Source: Uliginosibacterium aquaticum
Lineage (GTDB): Bacteria; Pseudomonadota; Gammaproteobacteria; Burkholderiales; Rhodocyclaceae
Assembly: GCF_012972705.2 (NCBI RefSeq)
Contig: NZ_JABCSC020000003.1
Coordinates: forward strand, 558,001 to 622,000
Length of the DNA stretch: 64,000 nucleotides
Direction of reading: 5' to 3'
Both the position numbers and the translations under genes were made by a program. The notes under the pieces are model-generated. The model was given only the letters and a program-made list of their open reading frames with translations. It was not told the DNA's origin and did not search any database. Positions 16,873 to 26,191 of the stretch are shown piece after piece. Position 1 is the stretch's first letter, and the number at the start of each line of letters is the position of its first letter.

Positions 16873-17892
16873 ATGGACGACAACAAGGCCAAGGCACTTG
16901 CCGCCGCACTCTCCCAGATCGAGAAGCAGTTCGGCAAGGGTTCCATCATGCGTATGGGTGACGGCAAACTGGAAGAAAATATCCAGGCTGTTTCCACGGG
17001 CTCCCTCGGGCTGGACATTGCGCTGGGCATCGGCGGCCTGCCGCGTGGCCGGGTGGTGGAAATCTATGGTCCGGAATCTTCCGGCAAGACCACGCTGACC
17101 CTGCAGGTCATTGCCGAAATGCAGAAAATTGGCGGTACGGCCGCCTTCATTGATGCCGAGCATGCCCTGGATGTGCAATACGCAGCAAAGCTCGGCGTCA
17201 AGGTTGAGGATCTGCTGATTTCGCAGCCCGACACCGGTGAGCAAGCCCTTGAAATTGCCGACATGCTGGTGCGTTCCGGCGGTATCGATATCGTGGTTAT
17301 CGACTCGGTCGCCGCGCTCACGCCGAAGGCCGAGATCGAGGGTGAAATGGGCGATCAGTTGCCCGGTCTGCAGGCGCGCCTGATGAGTCAGGCTCTGCGC
17401 AAGCTGACGGCCAACATCAAGCGCACCAATACGCTGGTCATCTTCATCAATCAGATCCGCATGAAGATCGGTGTGATGTTCGGCAACCCGGAAACCACCA
17501 CCGGTGGTAACGCACTCAAGTTCTACGCCTCTGTCCGCCTGGATATTCGCCGCACCGGAACGATCAAGCGTGGCGACGAAGTCGTCGGCTCCGAAACCAA
17601 GGTCAAGGTCGTCAAGAACAAAGTTGCGCCTCCCTTCAAGGAAGCCCACTTCGACATTCTTTATGGCGAAGGCATTTCGCGTGAAGGCGAAGTGATCGAC
17701 ATGGGCGTCGATCACAAAATCGTCGACAAGAGCGGTGCCTGGTACGCCTATAACGGCGAGAAGGTCGGTCAGGGCAAGGACAATGCACGCGAATTCCTGC
17801 GCGCCAATCCGGCGCTGGCTCTCGAGATCGAAAACAAGGTGCGTGCCAGTGTGGGGGTCGCCGTGATGCCCACTGCGGCTGAAGCGGAGTAA
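16873..17892 (+). CDS. recA: Recombinase A
   Basis: 339-residue DNA strand-exchange ATPase and LexA coprotease. The start is the ATG at 16873 ([13 protein letters not shown]), preceded by GAGGA at 16863-16867; an open frame continues far upstream but is not conserved RecA. Walker A is GPESSGKTT (about 68-76), Walker B is [11 protein letters not shown], and loop L2 includes [19 protein letters not shown]. The C-terminal acidic tail is short (PTAAEAE). It is followed by recX after 5 bp, the usual pair in which RecX restrains RecA. Confidence 0.98.
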   Translation: MDDNKAKALAAALSQIEKQFGKGSIMRMGDGKLEENIQAVSTGSLGLDIALGIGGLPRGRVVEIYGPESSGKTTLTLQVIAEMQKIGGTAAFIDAEHALDVQYAAKLGVKVEDLLISQPDTGEQALEIADMLVRSGGIDIVVIDSVAALTPKAEIEGEMGDQLPGLQARLMSQALRKLTANIKRTNTLVIFINQIRMKIGVMFGNPETTTGGNALKFYASVRLDIRRTGTIKRGDEVVGSETKVKVVKNKVAPPFKEAHFDILYGEGISREGEVIDMGVDHKIVDKSGAWYAYNGEKVGQGKDNAREFLRANPALALEIENKVRASVGVAVMPTAAEAE

Positions 17893-17897
17893 GCTGT

Positions 17898-18362
17898 TTG
17901 AAGAAGCCCGCCGCTTCGCTCAGCTCGACAGCCTTGCGCCTGCTCGCCACGCGGGAACACTCGCGGCTGGAGTTGCGGCGCAAGCTGGCGGCAAGAGCCG
18001 ACGCCAGCGATGATGTCGAAGCTGTGCTGGATCGCATGGCAGAGACAGGTCTGCAGTCTGACGAGCGCTTTGCCGAGAGTTTCGTGAGGTCGCGCGCTAG
18101 CCGTTTTGGTGCCGCACGCATCCATCGCGAGCTGGGGGAGCGGGGCGTGGATGGCGAGACGGCCGCTAGCGCCATGAGCGAGGCTTTGCAGGAAGATGAA
18201 CTGATGCGCGCGCGCAGCGTGTGGCAGAAAAAATACGGGGTGTTGCCGCAGGATCACAGGGAGTGGGCGCGTCAGGCGCGCTTCCTGCAAACCCGTGGGT
18301 TTGCGGTCGACATCATCAGGAAACTCTTGAAAGAAACACTGGATGAGTCTGCTCAGGGTTAG
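17898..18362 (+). CDS. recX: RecA regulatory protein RecX
   Basis: 154-residue helical-repeat protein that caps and modulates RecA filaments. The frame appears to start with TTG at 17898 ([17 protein letters not shown]); no ATG is nearby. Typical features are [22 protein letters not shown] and [19 protein letters not shown], the first two three-helix repeats, and [11 protein letters not shown] at the end. It overlaps the start of lptB by 20 bp, which is unusual and ties the SOS genes to the lipopolysaccharide/rpoN block. Confidence 0.93.
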   Translation: MKKPAASLSSTALRLLATREHSRLELRRKLAARADASDDVEAVLDRMAETGLQSDERFAESFVRSRASRFGAARIHRELGERGVDGETAASAMSEALQEDELMRARSVWQKKYGVLPQDHREWARQARFLQTRGFAVDIIRKLLKETLDESAQG

Positions 18363-19065
18363 CAATCTGCAGAAACGCTACAAGGCACGCACCGTGGTGC
18401 ACGACGTGTCCTTCGAGGTTGGCAGTGGCGAAGTGGTGGGCTTGCTGGGGCCGAACGGCGCGGGCAAGACCACCTGTTTCTACATGATCGTCGGCCTCGT
18501 ACGTGCCGATGGCGGAAAAATCCATCTCGATGGAACCGAGCTCACCCATTGGCCGATCCACAAACGGGCGCACCAGGGGCTCTCCTATCTGCCGCAGGAA
18601 AACTCGGTGTTCCGCAAACTTACGGTCTCCGAGAACATCATGGCGGTGCTGGAGTTGCAAAAGCTCTCCAGCGCTGACATGGAAAAACGCCTGGATGAGC
18701 TGCTGGATGAACTTAACATCGGTCATTTGCGCGAGGCGACCGCCATGTCCTTGTCCGGCGGTGAGCGCCGCCGCGTCGAAATCGCGCGTGCGCTGGCCAC
18801 CCGGCCGCGCCTGATCCTGCTGGATGAGCCTTTTGCCGGCGTTGATCCGATTGCGGTGATCGATATCCAGAAAATCATCAGTTACCTCAAGGCGCGCGGT
18901 ATCGGCGTGCTGATCACCGACCATAACGTGCGCGAAACCCTCGGTATTTGCGATCACGCCTACATCATCAATGCGGGTGAAGTGTTGGCGGGCGGCAAAC
19001 CGGCAGAAATCGTGCAGAATGAACAGGTACGGCAGATTTACCTTGGCGAACACTTCCGCCTTTAG
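18343..19065 (+). CDS. lptB: LPS export ABC transporter ATPase LptB
   Basis: 240-residue ATPase of the LptB2FG complex that extracts lipopolysaccharide from the inner membrane. Walker [19 protein letters not shown] (about 38-55), signature [16 protein letters not shown], Walker [14 protein letters not shown] and the switch His in [11 protein letters not shown] are all present. It precedes rpoN as in most proteobacteria. The usual upstream partners lptC and lptA are missing; recA-recX occupies that position. Its start lies inside recX and has a weak ribosome-binding site, suggesting coupling. Confidence 0.96.
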   Translation: MSLLRVSNLQKRYKARTVVHDVSFEVGSGEVVGLLGPNGAGKTTCFYMIVGLVRADGGKIHLDGTELTHWPIHKRAHQGLSYLPQENSVFRKLTVSENIMAVLELQKLSSADMEKRLDELLDELNIGHLREATAMSLSGGERRRVEIARALATRPRLILLDEPFAGVDPIAVIDIQKIISYLKARGIGVLITDHNVRETLGICDHAYIINAGEVLAGGKPAEIVQNEQVRQIYLGEHFRL

Positions 19066-19099
19066 GCTTGGCCGCTCCGCACCTCCCCGTCTGTAAAGA

Positions 19100-20611
19100 A
19101 TGAAACCCTCGCTTCAGCTCCGCCTCTCTCAGCAACTTGCGCTCACTCCGCAGTTGCAGCAATCCATCAAGCTGCTTCAGCTGTCCACGCTCGAACTCAA
19201 TCAGGAGATCGAACGCATCCTGCTCGAAAACCCGATGCTGGAGCGTGAAGGCGGTGATGAAGAAAGTGATGGACCCGTCCCTGTCGAGGCGGGCGAAGCC
19301 AGTGTGGCAACGGCGGGTGAGGAATACCGCATCGAATCCTCTGCTTCATCATCCTCCGGCGATGAGGATTTCGAGTCGCCGGGCGTGACGGACATGCCGG
19401 ACAACATCGGGGAGGCGTACGACAGCGTTTCGGATGATGATATCGGCGAAGCTGCCGAATGGCGCACGGAAGGCGCATCGCGTAATGGTGGCGGGGACGA
19501 CGATGATTCCGACTTTCAGGAATTCCAGGCCGCCGCTACTTCCCTGCGTGATCACCTGTTGGGGCAGGTTGCGCTGATGCCGCTGGTTGATCGTGATCGT
19601 GCGCTGGTGCAGTTGATCATCGAAGCGCTGGACGACGACGGTTTGCTGCTGCAGGACCTCGAGGAACTTCTGCCGCTGATTCCGGCCGAATGGGAAGTAG
19701 AGCTCGATGAGTTGAACATTGCCTTGCATCAGGTTCAGAACCTTGACCCCGCCGGCATCGGCGCCCGCAACTTGCAGGAGTGTTTGCTCCTGCAGATTCG
19801 CGCCTTGCCGGAAAGTGCCACGCGCGAGCACGCGATGCTGATCGCGGACGGCAATCTGGAATTGCTGGCTGCGCGCGATTTTGCGCGCCTCAAGCGGCGC
19901 CTAGGCTGCAATGATGATGCCTTGCGCGCAGCTCAGGAACTCATTTGTCATTTGAATCCGCGTCCGGGCGCTCAGTTTGCGCCGATGGAAACGCGCTACG
20001 TGATTCCGGACGTGGTGGTGCGCAAGCAACGTAGCGGCTGGACGGTGAGCCTCAATCCAGAGGCCATGCCGAGACTCAGGATCCATCGGGTCTACGCCGA
20101 TATACTTCAACAGAACAGGGGCGTAAGTAGTTCCTTATCGGGACAGCTGCAGGAAGCCAAGTGGCTGATCAAGAATGTGCAGCAGCGATTCGACACCATC
20201 CTGCGGGTTTCGCAGGCTATCGTCGAACGTCAGCGCCAGTTCTTCGATCATGGTGAAGTGGCTATGCGTCCTCTGACCCTGAGGGAGATCGCCGAAGAGC
20301 TGGAGCTGCATGAGTCAACGGTGTCGCGGGTGACCACCCAGAAGTACATGGCTAGTCCCCGCGGTGTGTTCGAACTGAAATACTTTTTTGGCAGTCATGT
20401 TTCCACCGATACCGGTGGTGCATGTTCAGCAACGGCGATACGCGCGCTGATTCGCCAGCTGGTCGCGGCCGAAGACGGGAAAAAACCCCTGTCGGATGCC
20501 AGGATTGCCGAATTGTTGGGCCAGCAGGGTATCGTGGTGGCACGCCGGACGATTGCGAAATACCGGGAGTCGCTGAATATTCCGCCGGTCAGTCAGCGCA
20601 AGTCGATCTAA
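19100..20611 (+). CDS. rpoN: RNA polymerase sigma-54 factor
   Basis: 503-residue sigma factor for -24/-12 promoters that need enhancer-binding ATPases. Region I (MKPSLQLRLSQQLALTPQLQ start) is glutamine/leucine rich, region II (about 55-130) is very acidic with runs of Glu, Asp and Ser, the core-binding and HTH regions follow, and the diagnostic RpoN box ARRTIAKYRESLNIPP lies near the C-terminus. Its neighbours hpf, ptsN and hprK form the widely conserved rpoN cluster linking nitrogen and PTS control. It is 34 bp from lptB. Confidence 0.97.
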   Translation: MKPSLQLRLSQQLALTPQLQQSIKLLQLSTLELNQEIERILLENPMLEREGGDEESDGPVPVEAGEASVATAGEEYRIESSASSSSGDEDFESPGVTDMPDNIGEAYDSVSDDDIGEAAEWRTEGASRNGGGDDDDSDFQEFQAAATSLRDHLLGQVALMPLVDRDRALVQLIIEALDDDGLLLQDLEELLPLIPAEWEVELDELNIALHQVQNLDPAGIGARNLQECLLLQIRALPESATREHAMLIADGNLELLAARDFARLKRRLGCNDDALRAAQELICHLNPRPGAQFAPMETRYVIPDVVVRKQRSGWTVSLNPEAMPRLRIHRVYADILQQNRGVSSSLSGQLQEAKWLIKNVQQRFDTILRVSQAIVERQRQFFDHGEVAMRPLTLREIAEELELHESTVSRVTTQKYMASPRGVFELKYFFGSHVSTDTGGACSATAIRALIRQLVAAEDGKKPLSDARIAELLGQQGIVVARRTIAKYRESLNIPPVSQRKSI

Positions 20612-20629
20612 CAGGAGAGGAGTAGTTTT

Positions 20630-20959
20630 ATGAATCTCAACATCACCGGCCATCATCTGGAAGTCACTCCCGCTTTGCGCGAATATGTGGTTTCCAAGCT
20701 CGATCGGGTGATTCGCCATTTCGATCATGTTACGGCGACCCATGTGACCCTCTCGGTACAGAAACTCAAACAGAAAGCAGAGGTGACTGTCCACGTGCGC
20801 GGCAAGGATATCCACGTGGAAAGTGAAGACGACGATCTGTATGCCGCCATTGATGCGCTGGCAGACAAGCTGGATCGTCAGGTTCTCAAGCACAAGGAAA
20901 AGATCAGCGATCACAATCGTGAATCGATGAAACGGCAAGGCGCCGAGAGCGCCAGCTGA
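20630..20959 (+). CDS. hpf: Ribosome hibernation promoting factor (short form)
   Basis: 109-residue protein of the HPF/RaiA family. It starts MNLNITGHHLEVTPALREYV and contains DHVTATHVTLSVQK and VHVRGKDIHVESEDDDLYAAID, the beta-alpha-beta-beta-beta-alpha fold that binds the decoding centre of the 30S subunit. The short length, without a dimerisation domain, fits the HPF that promotes 100S ribosomes in gammaproteobacteria and betaproteobacteria. A strong AGGAGAGGAG sequence precedes the ATG, 18 bp after rpoN. Confidence 0.95.
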   Translation: MNLNITGHHLEVTPALREYVVSKLDRVIRHFDHVTATHVTLSVQKLKQKAEVTVHVRGKDIHVESEDDDLYAAIDALADKLDRQVLKHKEKISDHNRESMKRQGAESAS

Positions 20960-21048
20960 AGCGCTGGACGCAGCCGGTCTGGACAGGCAGAATTGTCCGG
21001 CCGGCGATGGTTGAGGCCTTCTGCCCCAACCGCTCTGAAACCCAGAAA

Positions 21049-21078
21049 GCGGCGAGCTCCGGTCCGGAGACTCGCCGC
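21049..21078. other. Stem-loop between hpf and ptsN
   Basis: GCGGCGAG (21049-21056) pairs perfectly with CTCGCCGC (21071-21078), and the inner CTCC/GGAG (21057-21060/21066-21069) extends the stem past a one-base bulge. It lies in the 135-bp hpf-ptsN gap, 16 bases before the ptsN ATG. There is no U-tract. It could reduce ptsN read-through or shield hpf mRNA. Confidence 0.55.
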
Positions 21079-21094
21079 TGTGCTGTAAAGACTC

Positions 21095-21580
21095 ATGAAC
21101 CTGATTTCGCAGATCCTTGACCCCGCGCGCATCCGTGTCGATGTAGCGGCCTCCGAGCGTGACGGCCTGTTCGCCGCCATTGGCGAGCTGTGCGAGCGTG
21201 ACAGTGGCCTCGCGGCCCGCAAGCTGGTGGATGCGCTAAACCAGCGCGAAAAACTGGGTTCGACAGGGCTTGGGATGGGGATTGCGATTCCGCATCAGCG
21301 CATCAAAGGTCTCAAAGAGCCGCTGGGCGCTTTCCTGCGCACAGCTAGCCCGATCCCTTTTGATGCGCCGGATGGATTGCCGGTCAGTTTGTTCTTCGTG
21401 ATGTTGGCGCCGGAGCAGGCCAATGAGACCCATCTGCGTCTGCTCGCCGAACTCGCTCAGATGTTCAGCGACAAGGGGTTTCGTGACGCCCTGCTGAGCG
21501 CACCGGATTCCGCCGCCATTGCGGCAGCCTTCCAGAACTGGAGCCTCCATGCGGCGAGCGAGCGTAGCTCAGCTGTTTGA
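21095..21580 (+). CDS. ptsN: PTS IIA-like nitrogen regulatory protein PtsN (EIIA-Ntr)
   Basis: 161-residue cytoplasmic regulator at the end of the PTS-Ntr phosphorelay (EI-Ntr, NPr, EIIA-Ntr). The phosphorylatable His67 lies in GMGIAIPHQR, and LFFVMLAPEQANETHLRLLA is the conserved second block. It starts with MNLISQILDPARIRVDV. In other proteobacteria it controls potassium transport and sigma-54-related responses. The 3' end overlaps hprK by 32 bp. Together with hprK and the EIIA-Man gene at the left edge it suggests a regulatory PTS. Confidence 0.95.
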   Translation: MNLISQILDPARIRVDVAASERDGLFAAIGELCERDSGLAARKLVDALNQREKLGSTGLGMGIAIPHQRIKGLKEPLGAFLRTASPIPFDAPDGLPVSLFFVMLAPEQANETHLRLLAELAQMFSDKGFRDALLSAPDSAAIAAAFQNWSLHAASERSSAV

Positions 21581-22496
21581 AGTCAATCGTGCAGCCTTGC
21601 AACTGCGCCATGTAGCCGGGCGTTTGGATTCCTTCCTGTCGGTGTCTGACAATCGGGTGTGGCCCGCTGATCTGGTTGGCCACCTCAACATGATTCACCC
21701 GAATCGTTTGCAGATCCTTGGTGAGGCTGAATTCGCCTGGGCGCGCCGGCAGAGCCGGGAGAAGCTCGATCTGCACATGATGGATCTTTTCGCAGCCACT
21801 CCGCCTGGCATGATCGTGGCCGATGACTGTGAAGTGCCGGAGCTCTTCCGCCGTGCCTGTGATGAGGCAGGGGTGCCGGTAATGGCTTCGCCGCTGGAGT
21901 CCGCCCGGATCATCGACGTACTGCGCGCCTATCTCTCGCGCAAGCTGGCCGAGCGGGTTTCACTGCACGGGGTGTTCATGGATGTGCTGGGGGTCGGGGT
22001 GCTGATTACCGGCGATTCGGGGGCTGGCAAGTCTGAACTGGCGCTCGAGCTGATTTCGCGTGGCCACGGTCTGGTGGCTGATGATGTAGTCGAAATCTCG
22101 CGTGTGGCCGCCGGAGTGCTGGAAGGCCGTTGCCCGGACATGCTCAAGGACTTCCTCGAAGTACGCGGCCTGGGTATTCTCAATATCCGCACCATCTTTG
22201 GTGAAACTGCCTGCCGGCGCAAGATGAAGCTCAAGCTCATCGCCCACTTGCAGCGCCGTACCGGGGCCCAGAACGAGCCCCTGCGCCTGGCGCTGGATGA
22301 TGAAGACACGCAGGATGTTCTGGGGGTGCCGGTGCGCCGGGTGGTGCTGCCGGTGGCTGCGGGCCGCAACCTTTCGGTGCTGTTGGAAGCGGCCGTGCGC
22401 AACACCATCCTGCAGTTGCGTGGGATCGATTCCACCCAGGAGTTCGTGCAGCGGCAGCGGGATGTGCTGGATCAGGATGATCCTTACGATCGTTGA
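21549..22496 (+). CDS. hprK: HPr kinase/phosphorylase
   Basis: 315 residues from the ATG at 21549, giving MRRASVAQLFEVNR; the overlap with ptsN is 32 bp. HprK phosphorylates and dephosphorylates Ser46 of HPr. The P-loop GDSGAGKS (155-162) follows catalytic His140 in SLHGVF; VADDVVEI and LEVRGLGILNIRTIFGE are the other signature blocks. In betaproteobacteria it is found in this rpoN-linked position and is thought to tune the PTS to regulatory use. The transcript ends in a strong bidirectional terminator. Confidence 0.96.
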   Translation: MRRASVAQLFEVNRAALQLRHVAGRLDSFLSVSDNRVWPADLVGHLNMIHPNRLQILGEAEFAWARRQSREKLDLHMMDLFAATPPGMIVADDCEVPELFRRACDEAGVPVMASPLESARIIDVLRAYLSRKLAERVSLHGVFMDVLGVGVLITGDSGAGKSELALELISRGHGLVADDVVEISRVAAGVLEGRCPDMLKDFLEVRGLGILNIRTIFGETACRRKMKLKLIAHLQRRTGAQNEPLRLALDDEDTQDVLGVPVRRVVLPVAAGRNLSVLLEAAVRNTILQLRGIDSTQEFVQRQRDVLDQDDPYDR

Positions 22497-22506
22497 TTCC
22501 GCGTTG

Positions 22507-22552
22507 GCACACGTAAAAAAGCCCGCACATCAGCGGGCTTTTTTACGTGTGC
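22507..22552. terminator. Bidirectional intrinsic terminator
   Basis: Twenty bases at 22507-22526 are perfectly complementary to 22533-22552 with a 6-base loop (ACATCA). The GC-rich core GCCCGC/GCGGGC is flanked by AAAAAA on one side and TTTTTT on the other, so it works in both directions. It ends hprK on the plus strand and the convergent antiporter gene on the minus strand, whose stop is only 6 bases away. Confidence 0.93.
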
Positions 22553-22557
22553 TGCGC

Positions 22558-23817
22558 TCAGAGCAGGAATAGCGCCGCCATGGCGACCAGCGTGGGAGGC
22601 AATGCGGCCAGCAGAAGCGGCAGCGTGCCGATCGATTCGTCGGCAAAATGGCCCCGCAGCAACGAAACGCCGGCCGGATTCGGTGCATTGGCAATCACGG
22701 TCAAACCGCCTCCGGCGACTGCCCCCGCAACCAGAGCGTACTTGAAGCCATCGCTGAGGCCTTCAACGAGCGAGCCCAGATAGGTCAGTGCTGCGTTGTC
22801 GGTAATCGCAGTCAGCGCAGCGGCGCCGAAAAATACCGCCTGTTCGCTCATGCTCATCAGGAGTGGGCTCAGCCACCATTCCTGCAAGCCTCCGAGCACC
22901 ACCAGGCCACCGAGGAAAAAAGCCACCAGCAAGGCTTCGGTCACCATCAGCGGGCTCTGGTAGTGCTTGTAGGCATGCGTGAAGCCGAGAAAAGCCATCA
23001 GCAGGCCGATACAAATGATCGGGTAGTGGGCAAAGAAGACCGTGGCGGCCAGAAACCCGACATGAACCAGATTGACAGCAGTCGGAATCGTGGCTCCGCC
23101 GGCCATTTCACGTTCAGGCAGATTCCTCAGTTCCTTGCGGAATAGCCAGCTGACTGTAGCGGTGTTGATCAGCACTGCCACTGTGGCCTTCCAGCCGAAC
23201 ATGCTGAGCATGAAGCCGGTGTCCCAGCCCCAGGCTCCTGCCACCATCAGCACAGGGGGGGCTGCGTAGGAGGTGAGCAGGCCACCGACCGAGACATTCA
23301 CAAAGAGCACACCGATGGTGGCGTACTTGAAGCGCTCACTCATTCCGCGTGCATAGAAGTTGTCGCGTAGCATCAAGGCGGCGACGGTCATGGCGGCGGG
23401 TTCGGTGATGAAAGAGCCTGCCAGTGGCAGCAGGCCCAGGCAGAGAATGTAGAGGGCAGTGTCGCGGGGAAGTGGCAAGCGTCCTGCCAGACTTCTGACC
23501 AGATGTGCGGCCATCTCCATGATCGGTCGGCTGGCTGCGATGACCATGATGACAAACACGAACAGCGGCTCGATGAAACTGCGTGAAGAAACGTAAGTGG
23601 TGGCAGCGGTCTTGCCATCAAGGAAGAGCATCAGCACGAACAGCACCATCGCCCAGAAGCCGAAGACGACCTCAACTTCGCCCAGCAAGTGAAACAGCCC
23701 CCCGTGTTTTGGGTAGCGGTGAGCCAGGCGTTCAAACAGGCTGGTGGAGAAGGTGTGGATCAGGGCCAGCGCAAAAAGGATCGCGGCAAGCAATTCGATG
23801 TTGGTTGGATGGACCAT
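22558..23817 (-). CDS. Putative Na+/H+ antiporter family membrane protein
   Basis: 419 residues with about eleven or twelve hydrophobic helices. Segments such as SFITEPAAMTVAALMLRDNF, SVGGLLTSYAAPPVLMVAG and ALTAITDNAALTYLGSLVEG show the Asp/Asn-rich breaks in helices seen in the ion-transporter superfamily. It looks like the group named putative Na+/H+ antiporter (Pfam family 07399 by memory). Transported ions are not determinable from sequence. It stands alone, convergent with hprK and divergent from the outer-membrane barrel gene. Confidence 0.75.
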   Translation of the reverse strand: MVHPTNIELLAAILFALALIHTFSTSLFERLAHRYPKHGGLFHLLGEVEVVFGFWAMVLFVLMLFLDGKTAATTYVSSRSFIEPLFVFVIMVIAASRPIMEMAAHLVRSLAGRLPLPRDTALYILCLGLLPLAGSFITEPAAMTVAALMLRDNFYARGMSERFKYATIGVLFVNVSVGGLLTSYAAPPVLMVAGAWGWDTGFMLSMFGWKATVAVLINTATVSWLFRKELRNLPEREMAGGATIPTAVNLVHVGFLAATVFFAHYPIICIGLLMAFLGFTHAYKHYQSPLMVTEALLVAFFLGGLVVLGGLQEWWLSPLLMSMSEQAVFFGAAALTAITDNAALTYLGSLVEGLSDGFKYALVAGAVAGGGLTVIANAPNPAGVSLLRGHFADESIGTLPLLLAALPPTLVAMAALFLL

Positions 23818-23992
23818 GAGTGCACAGAGTGAATGACAGAAGTGTATGAAATATCGGGGATGATTGGTACGACTAGCATACTCCGGCGTGGTTCCCGTCC
23901 CGACTGTCGGCGAAGGAGACCGTCCCTGCAGGCATATTGCAGCATTCGGAGTGTACGCTCAGAATTACTTCAACACTTCTGCCTTGAATGCC

Positions 23993-24952
23993 ATGCGCAA
24001 TTCTCGCCTCTGCTCCTTTCAGGTCCGTCTTGCAGCCCTTCTTCTGTTCTCTGCGGGCGTGCTGCCAGAAGCCTGGGCGCAGCATGTCATCGGCACGAAC
24101 GTAAAGAGGAATGCTGATGCAGTGCTGACGCTGATGACCTTCACCATCACGCCGGATGTCACTACCAGCTCCCTGTCGCTGAGCAGCGGTTCGACGGGTA
24201 ATCCGAATTTGCAAATGTCCCAGTTGGGGGGCGGCTTCACGCTGAGCAAGGACGTGCCCGTTTATATGGAGGGGAACGCGGCCTACTCGCGTTTTGACCC
24301 GAAATTCCTCGTCAGCAACGGAACGGAAGAGCGAGAAGTTCCGATGAAATGGAATACCGCTTCGGTAACTGTCGGCCTTGGCTGGGACTTCAAGCTGATG
24401 CCGGAGCTATCCCTGCGGCCGATCTTCAACTACACACAGGGCTATGTCAGCAGCGATGCTTCGCTTGCGGCGAGTTTCATCAATTACAGGACAGGCTCGG
24501 ATATCGACTTTCTGAAAGGCGGCAAGATGAGCGCCTATGGCAATGGCGGTTCGCTGATGCTGGATTGGGAGAAATTCACGCCTGAGCACGACACGGATCT
24601 GGAGATTCGTTATACGAACGTCACTCTGCGCACCAAGAGTGATGTGGATGCGTCCATGAATGGCAGTGCCACCGCAGAAAGCCTGAATGTATGGAGCCGA
24701 CTGCGGGTGCCGACCGGTTGGGTCGCGTTCGAACGGCCGGTTCGTTATGTTTATGAAGGCACTTACTCCGAATTTTTCGGTGATCAGGCTTATGCCTTGG
24801 GTTTCAAGCGTCTGTTCTCGCTAGGCTTTGGTCTGGAATTGGATACCAGCGCGACCTGGTTGCCGCTGACCCAGCGCGCCCGCCTGGTGGCGCGTCATGT
24901 ATTTGGTGAAGGGGTGTCCGGCTGGTCTCTGGGTATGGCGATCAGCTTCTGA
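23993..24952 (+). CDS. Outer-membrane beta-barrel protein
   Basis: 319 residues from the ATG at 23993, where a signal peptide begins and ends at AWA/Q (LAALLLFSAGVLPEAWAQ). The rest consists of alternating polar/hydrophobic strands (VTVGLGWDFKLMPELSLRPI, GFGLELDTSATWLPL) and finishes with a terminal Phe (GMAISF), the usual signal for BAM-mediated insertion. It resembles solitary autotransporter-type barrels with no passenger domain. Base composition looks somewhat lower in G+C than its neighbours. No function can be assigned. Confidence 0.7.
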   Translation: MRNSRLCSFQVRLAALLLFSAGVLPEAWAQHVIGTNVKRNADAVLTLMTFTITPDVTTSSLSLSSGSTGNPNLQMSQLGGGFTLSKDVPVYMEGNAAYSRFDPKFLVSNGTEEREVPMKWNTASVTVGLGWDFKLMPELSLRPIFNYTQGYVSSDASLAASFINYRTGSDIDFLKGGKMSAYGNGGSLMLDWEKFTPEHDTDLEIRYTNVTLRTKSDVDASMNGSATAESLNVWSRLRVPTGWVAFERPVRYVYEGTYSEFFGDQAYALGFKRLFSLGFGLELDTSATWLPLTQRARLVARHVFGEGVSGWSLGMAISF

Positions 24953-24970
24953 TGTTTTGATCGCTCCGGT

Positions 24971-26149
24971 TCAATCCCGGCGACTGAGGCGCCAGCCGCG
25001 GTCCGCTTGCCAGCTGGCAAAACCGGCGACCAGACCGACGCCCAGAAAGACTGGCGTTGCACCGACCAGCCCGGAGACTGCGCCGTACAAGGAGGGGGCG
25101 GTCAGCCCCATGGTGTTGCCCATCATGGCACGCAGGCCAGCACCTTCACCCGCTTTGTCAGCCGGCATCACCCGGTAGATCAGGCCCAGGATGGCGGGTT
25201 GGCCAACCCCTGCCGACAGGCCGAAGCAAAAGCCGAGTGCGGCATGCAGCCAGACCTGATGCGCAAAGGGCAGTAGCAGGAAAGTTGTGGCCGTGATGGC
25301 ATAGGCCAGCGTCATCAAGCGCCATTCGACCAAGCGACGGGATAGCCAGGGCAGCAGCGCACGCGAGGAAAAAGTGCCCACCGCAAAGCAGGACATGATC
25401 AGGCCGATGCTGGTGGCCGACAGGCCGCGCTCATGCCCCAGCACCGGCGTCATGAACGCGAAGCAGTCGTAGGCCATCGAAACAGCCATCGCCAGGAGGT
25501 AGATGCGTAGCAGACGAGAATTCGAGAACACCATTTTTACCACGCTGCTGCCTTGCCCCTTGCCCTTGCGCGGCTGTGCTTCGCCTCCCGGTACTTCCAC
25601 ACAGAGGGACATGACCAGGCTGGCCAGCACGATGGCAGCCATTGTGGCGTAGGCGGCGGCAAAGCCGCCGTGGTCGATCACGAAGCCGGCAATGGTCGGC
25701 CCGCCAACAGCGGCGACCGAATTTCCCATGCCCAGCCAGCCCAGCATGCCCACGCGCTCGCCCTCGTGCTGGAAAGGCATCAGGCTGACGGCAACGTTCG
25801 CGGCCAGCATGTAGCTGGCAAAGCCGAAACCGCAAACCAGCGCGGCACCGAGGACGGTGAACATGGAAGGGTGCAAGGCAGGCAGGGCAAGGCCAGCGAT
25901 CATGATCAACTGGCTGGTGCGCATCACCTTGCGAGCGCCGACCCGGTCTATCCATTTGCCCATCGCAAGCGAGAGCAGGGCCGGAAGCAGGCTGTAGCCG
26001 CTGTAGGCAATGCCGGCGAGGGCTTCCGAGCCGCCATGCTTGAGCATGTAGAGCGATGCAGCGATGCGTCCGCCCCCCACCGTGATGTGGGCCAGCATCG
26101 AGACGGCAATGAGGGAAAAGAGCTGGATCTGGTTGCGGGTCAGCTGCAT
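24971..26149 (-). CDS. Major facilitator superfamily transporter
   Basis: 392 residues with twelve predicted helices in two halves. The motif MGKWIDRVGARKVMR (about 63-77) matches the loop 2-3 signature GxxxDRxGRR of the superfamily, and GFGFASYMLAANVAVSLMP is a typical TM4-5 region. A basic linker PRKGKGQGSS separates the halves near residue 195. Substrate is unknown; the drug/sugar-phosphate exporter style is suggested only by general look. It is 42 bp downstream of the Crp/Fnr gene on the same strand, so the two may be co-transcribed. Confidence 0.85.
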   Translation of the reverse strand: MQLTRNQIQLFSLIAVSMLAHITVGGGRIAASLYMLKHGGSEALAGIAYSGYSLLPALLSLAMGKWIDRVGARKVMRTSQLIMIAGLALPALHPSMFTVLGAALVCGFGFASYMLAANVAVSLMPFQHEGERVGMLGWLGMGNSVAAVGGPTIAGFVIDHGGFAAAYATMAAIVLASLVMSLCVEVPGGEAQPRKGKGQGSSVVKMVFSNSRLLRIYLLAMAVSMAYDCFAFMTPVLGHERGLSATSIGLIMSCFAVGTFSSRALLPWLSRRLVEWRLMTLAYAITATTFLLLPFAHQVWLHAALGFCFGLSAGVGQPAILGLIYRVMPADKAGEGAGLRAMMGNTMGLTAPSLYGAVSGLVGATPVFLGVGLVAGFASWQADRGWRLSRRD

Positions 26150-26191
26150 TGCTGCATTCTACCGCCTTTGTCTGACAAGTTTCGGAGGCCG

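Noticed and set aside
23818-23992. Upstream in-frame extension of the beta-barrel gene (43 residues).
   Set aside because: A proper signal peptide starts at the Met at 23993; the preceding residues would bury it.
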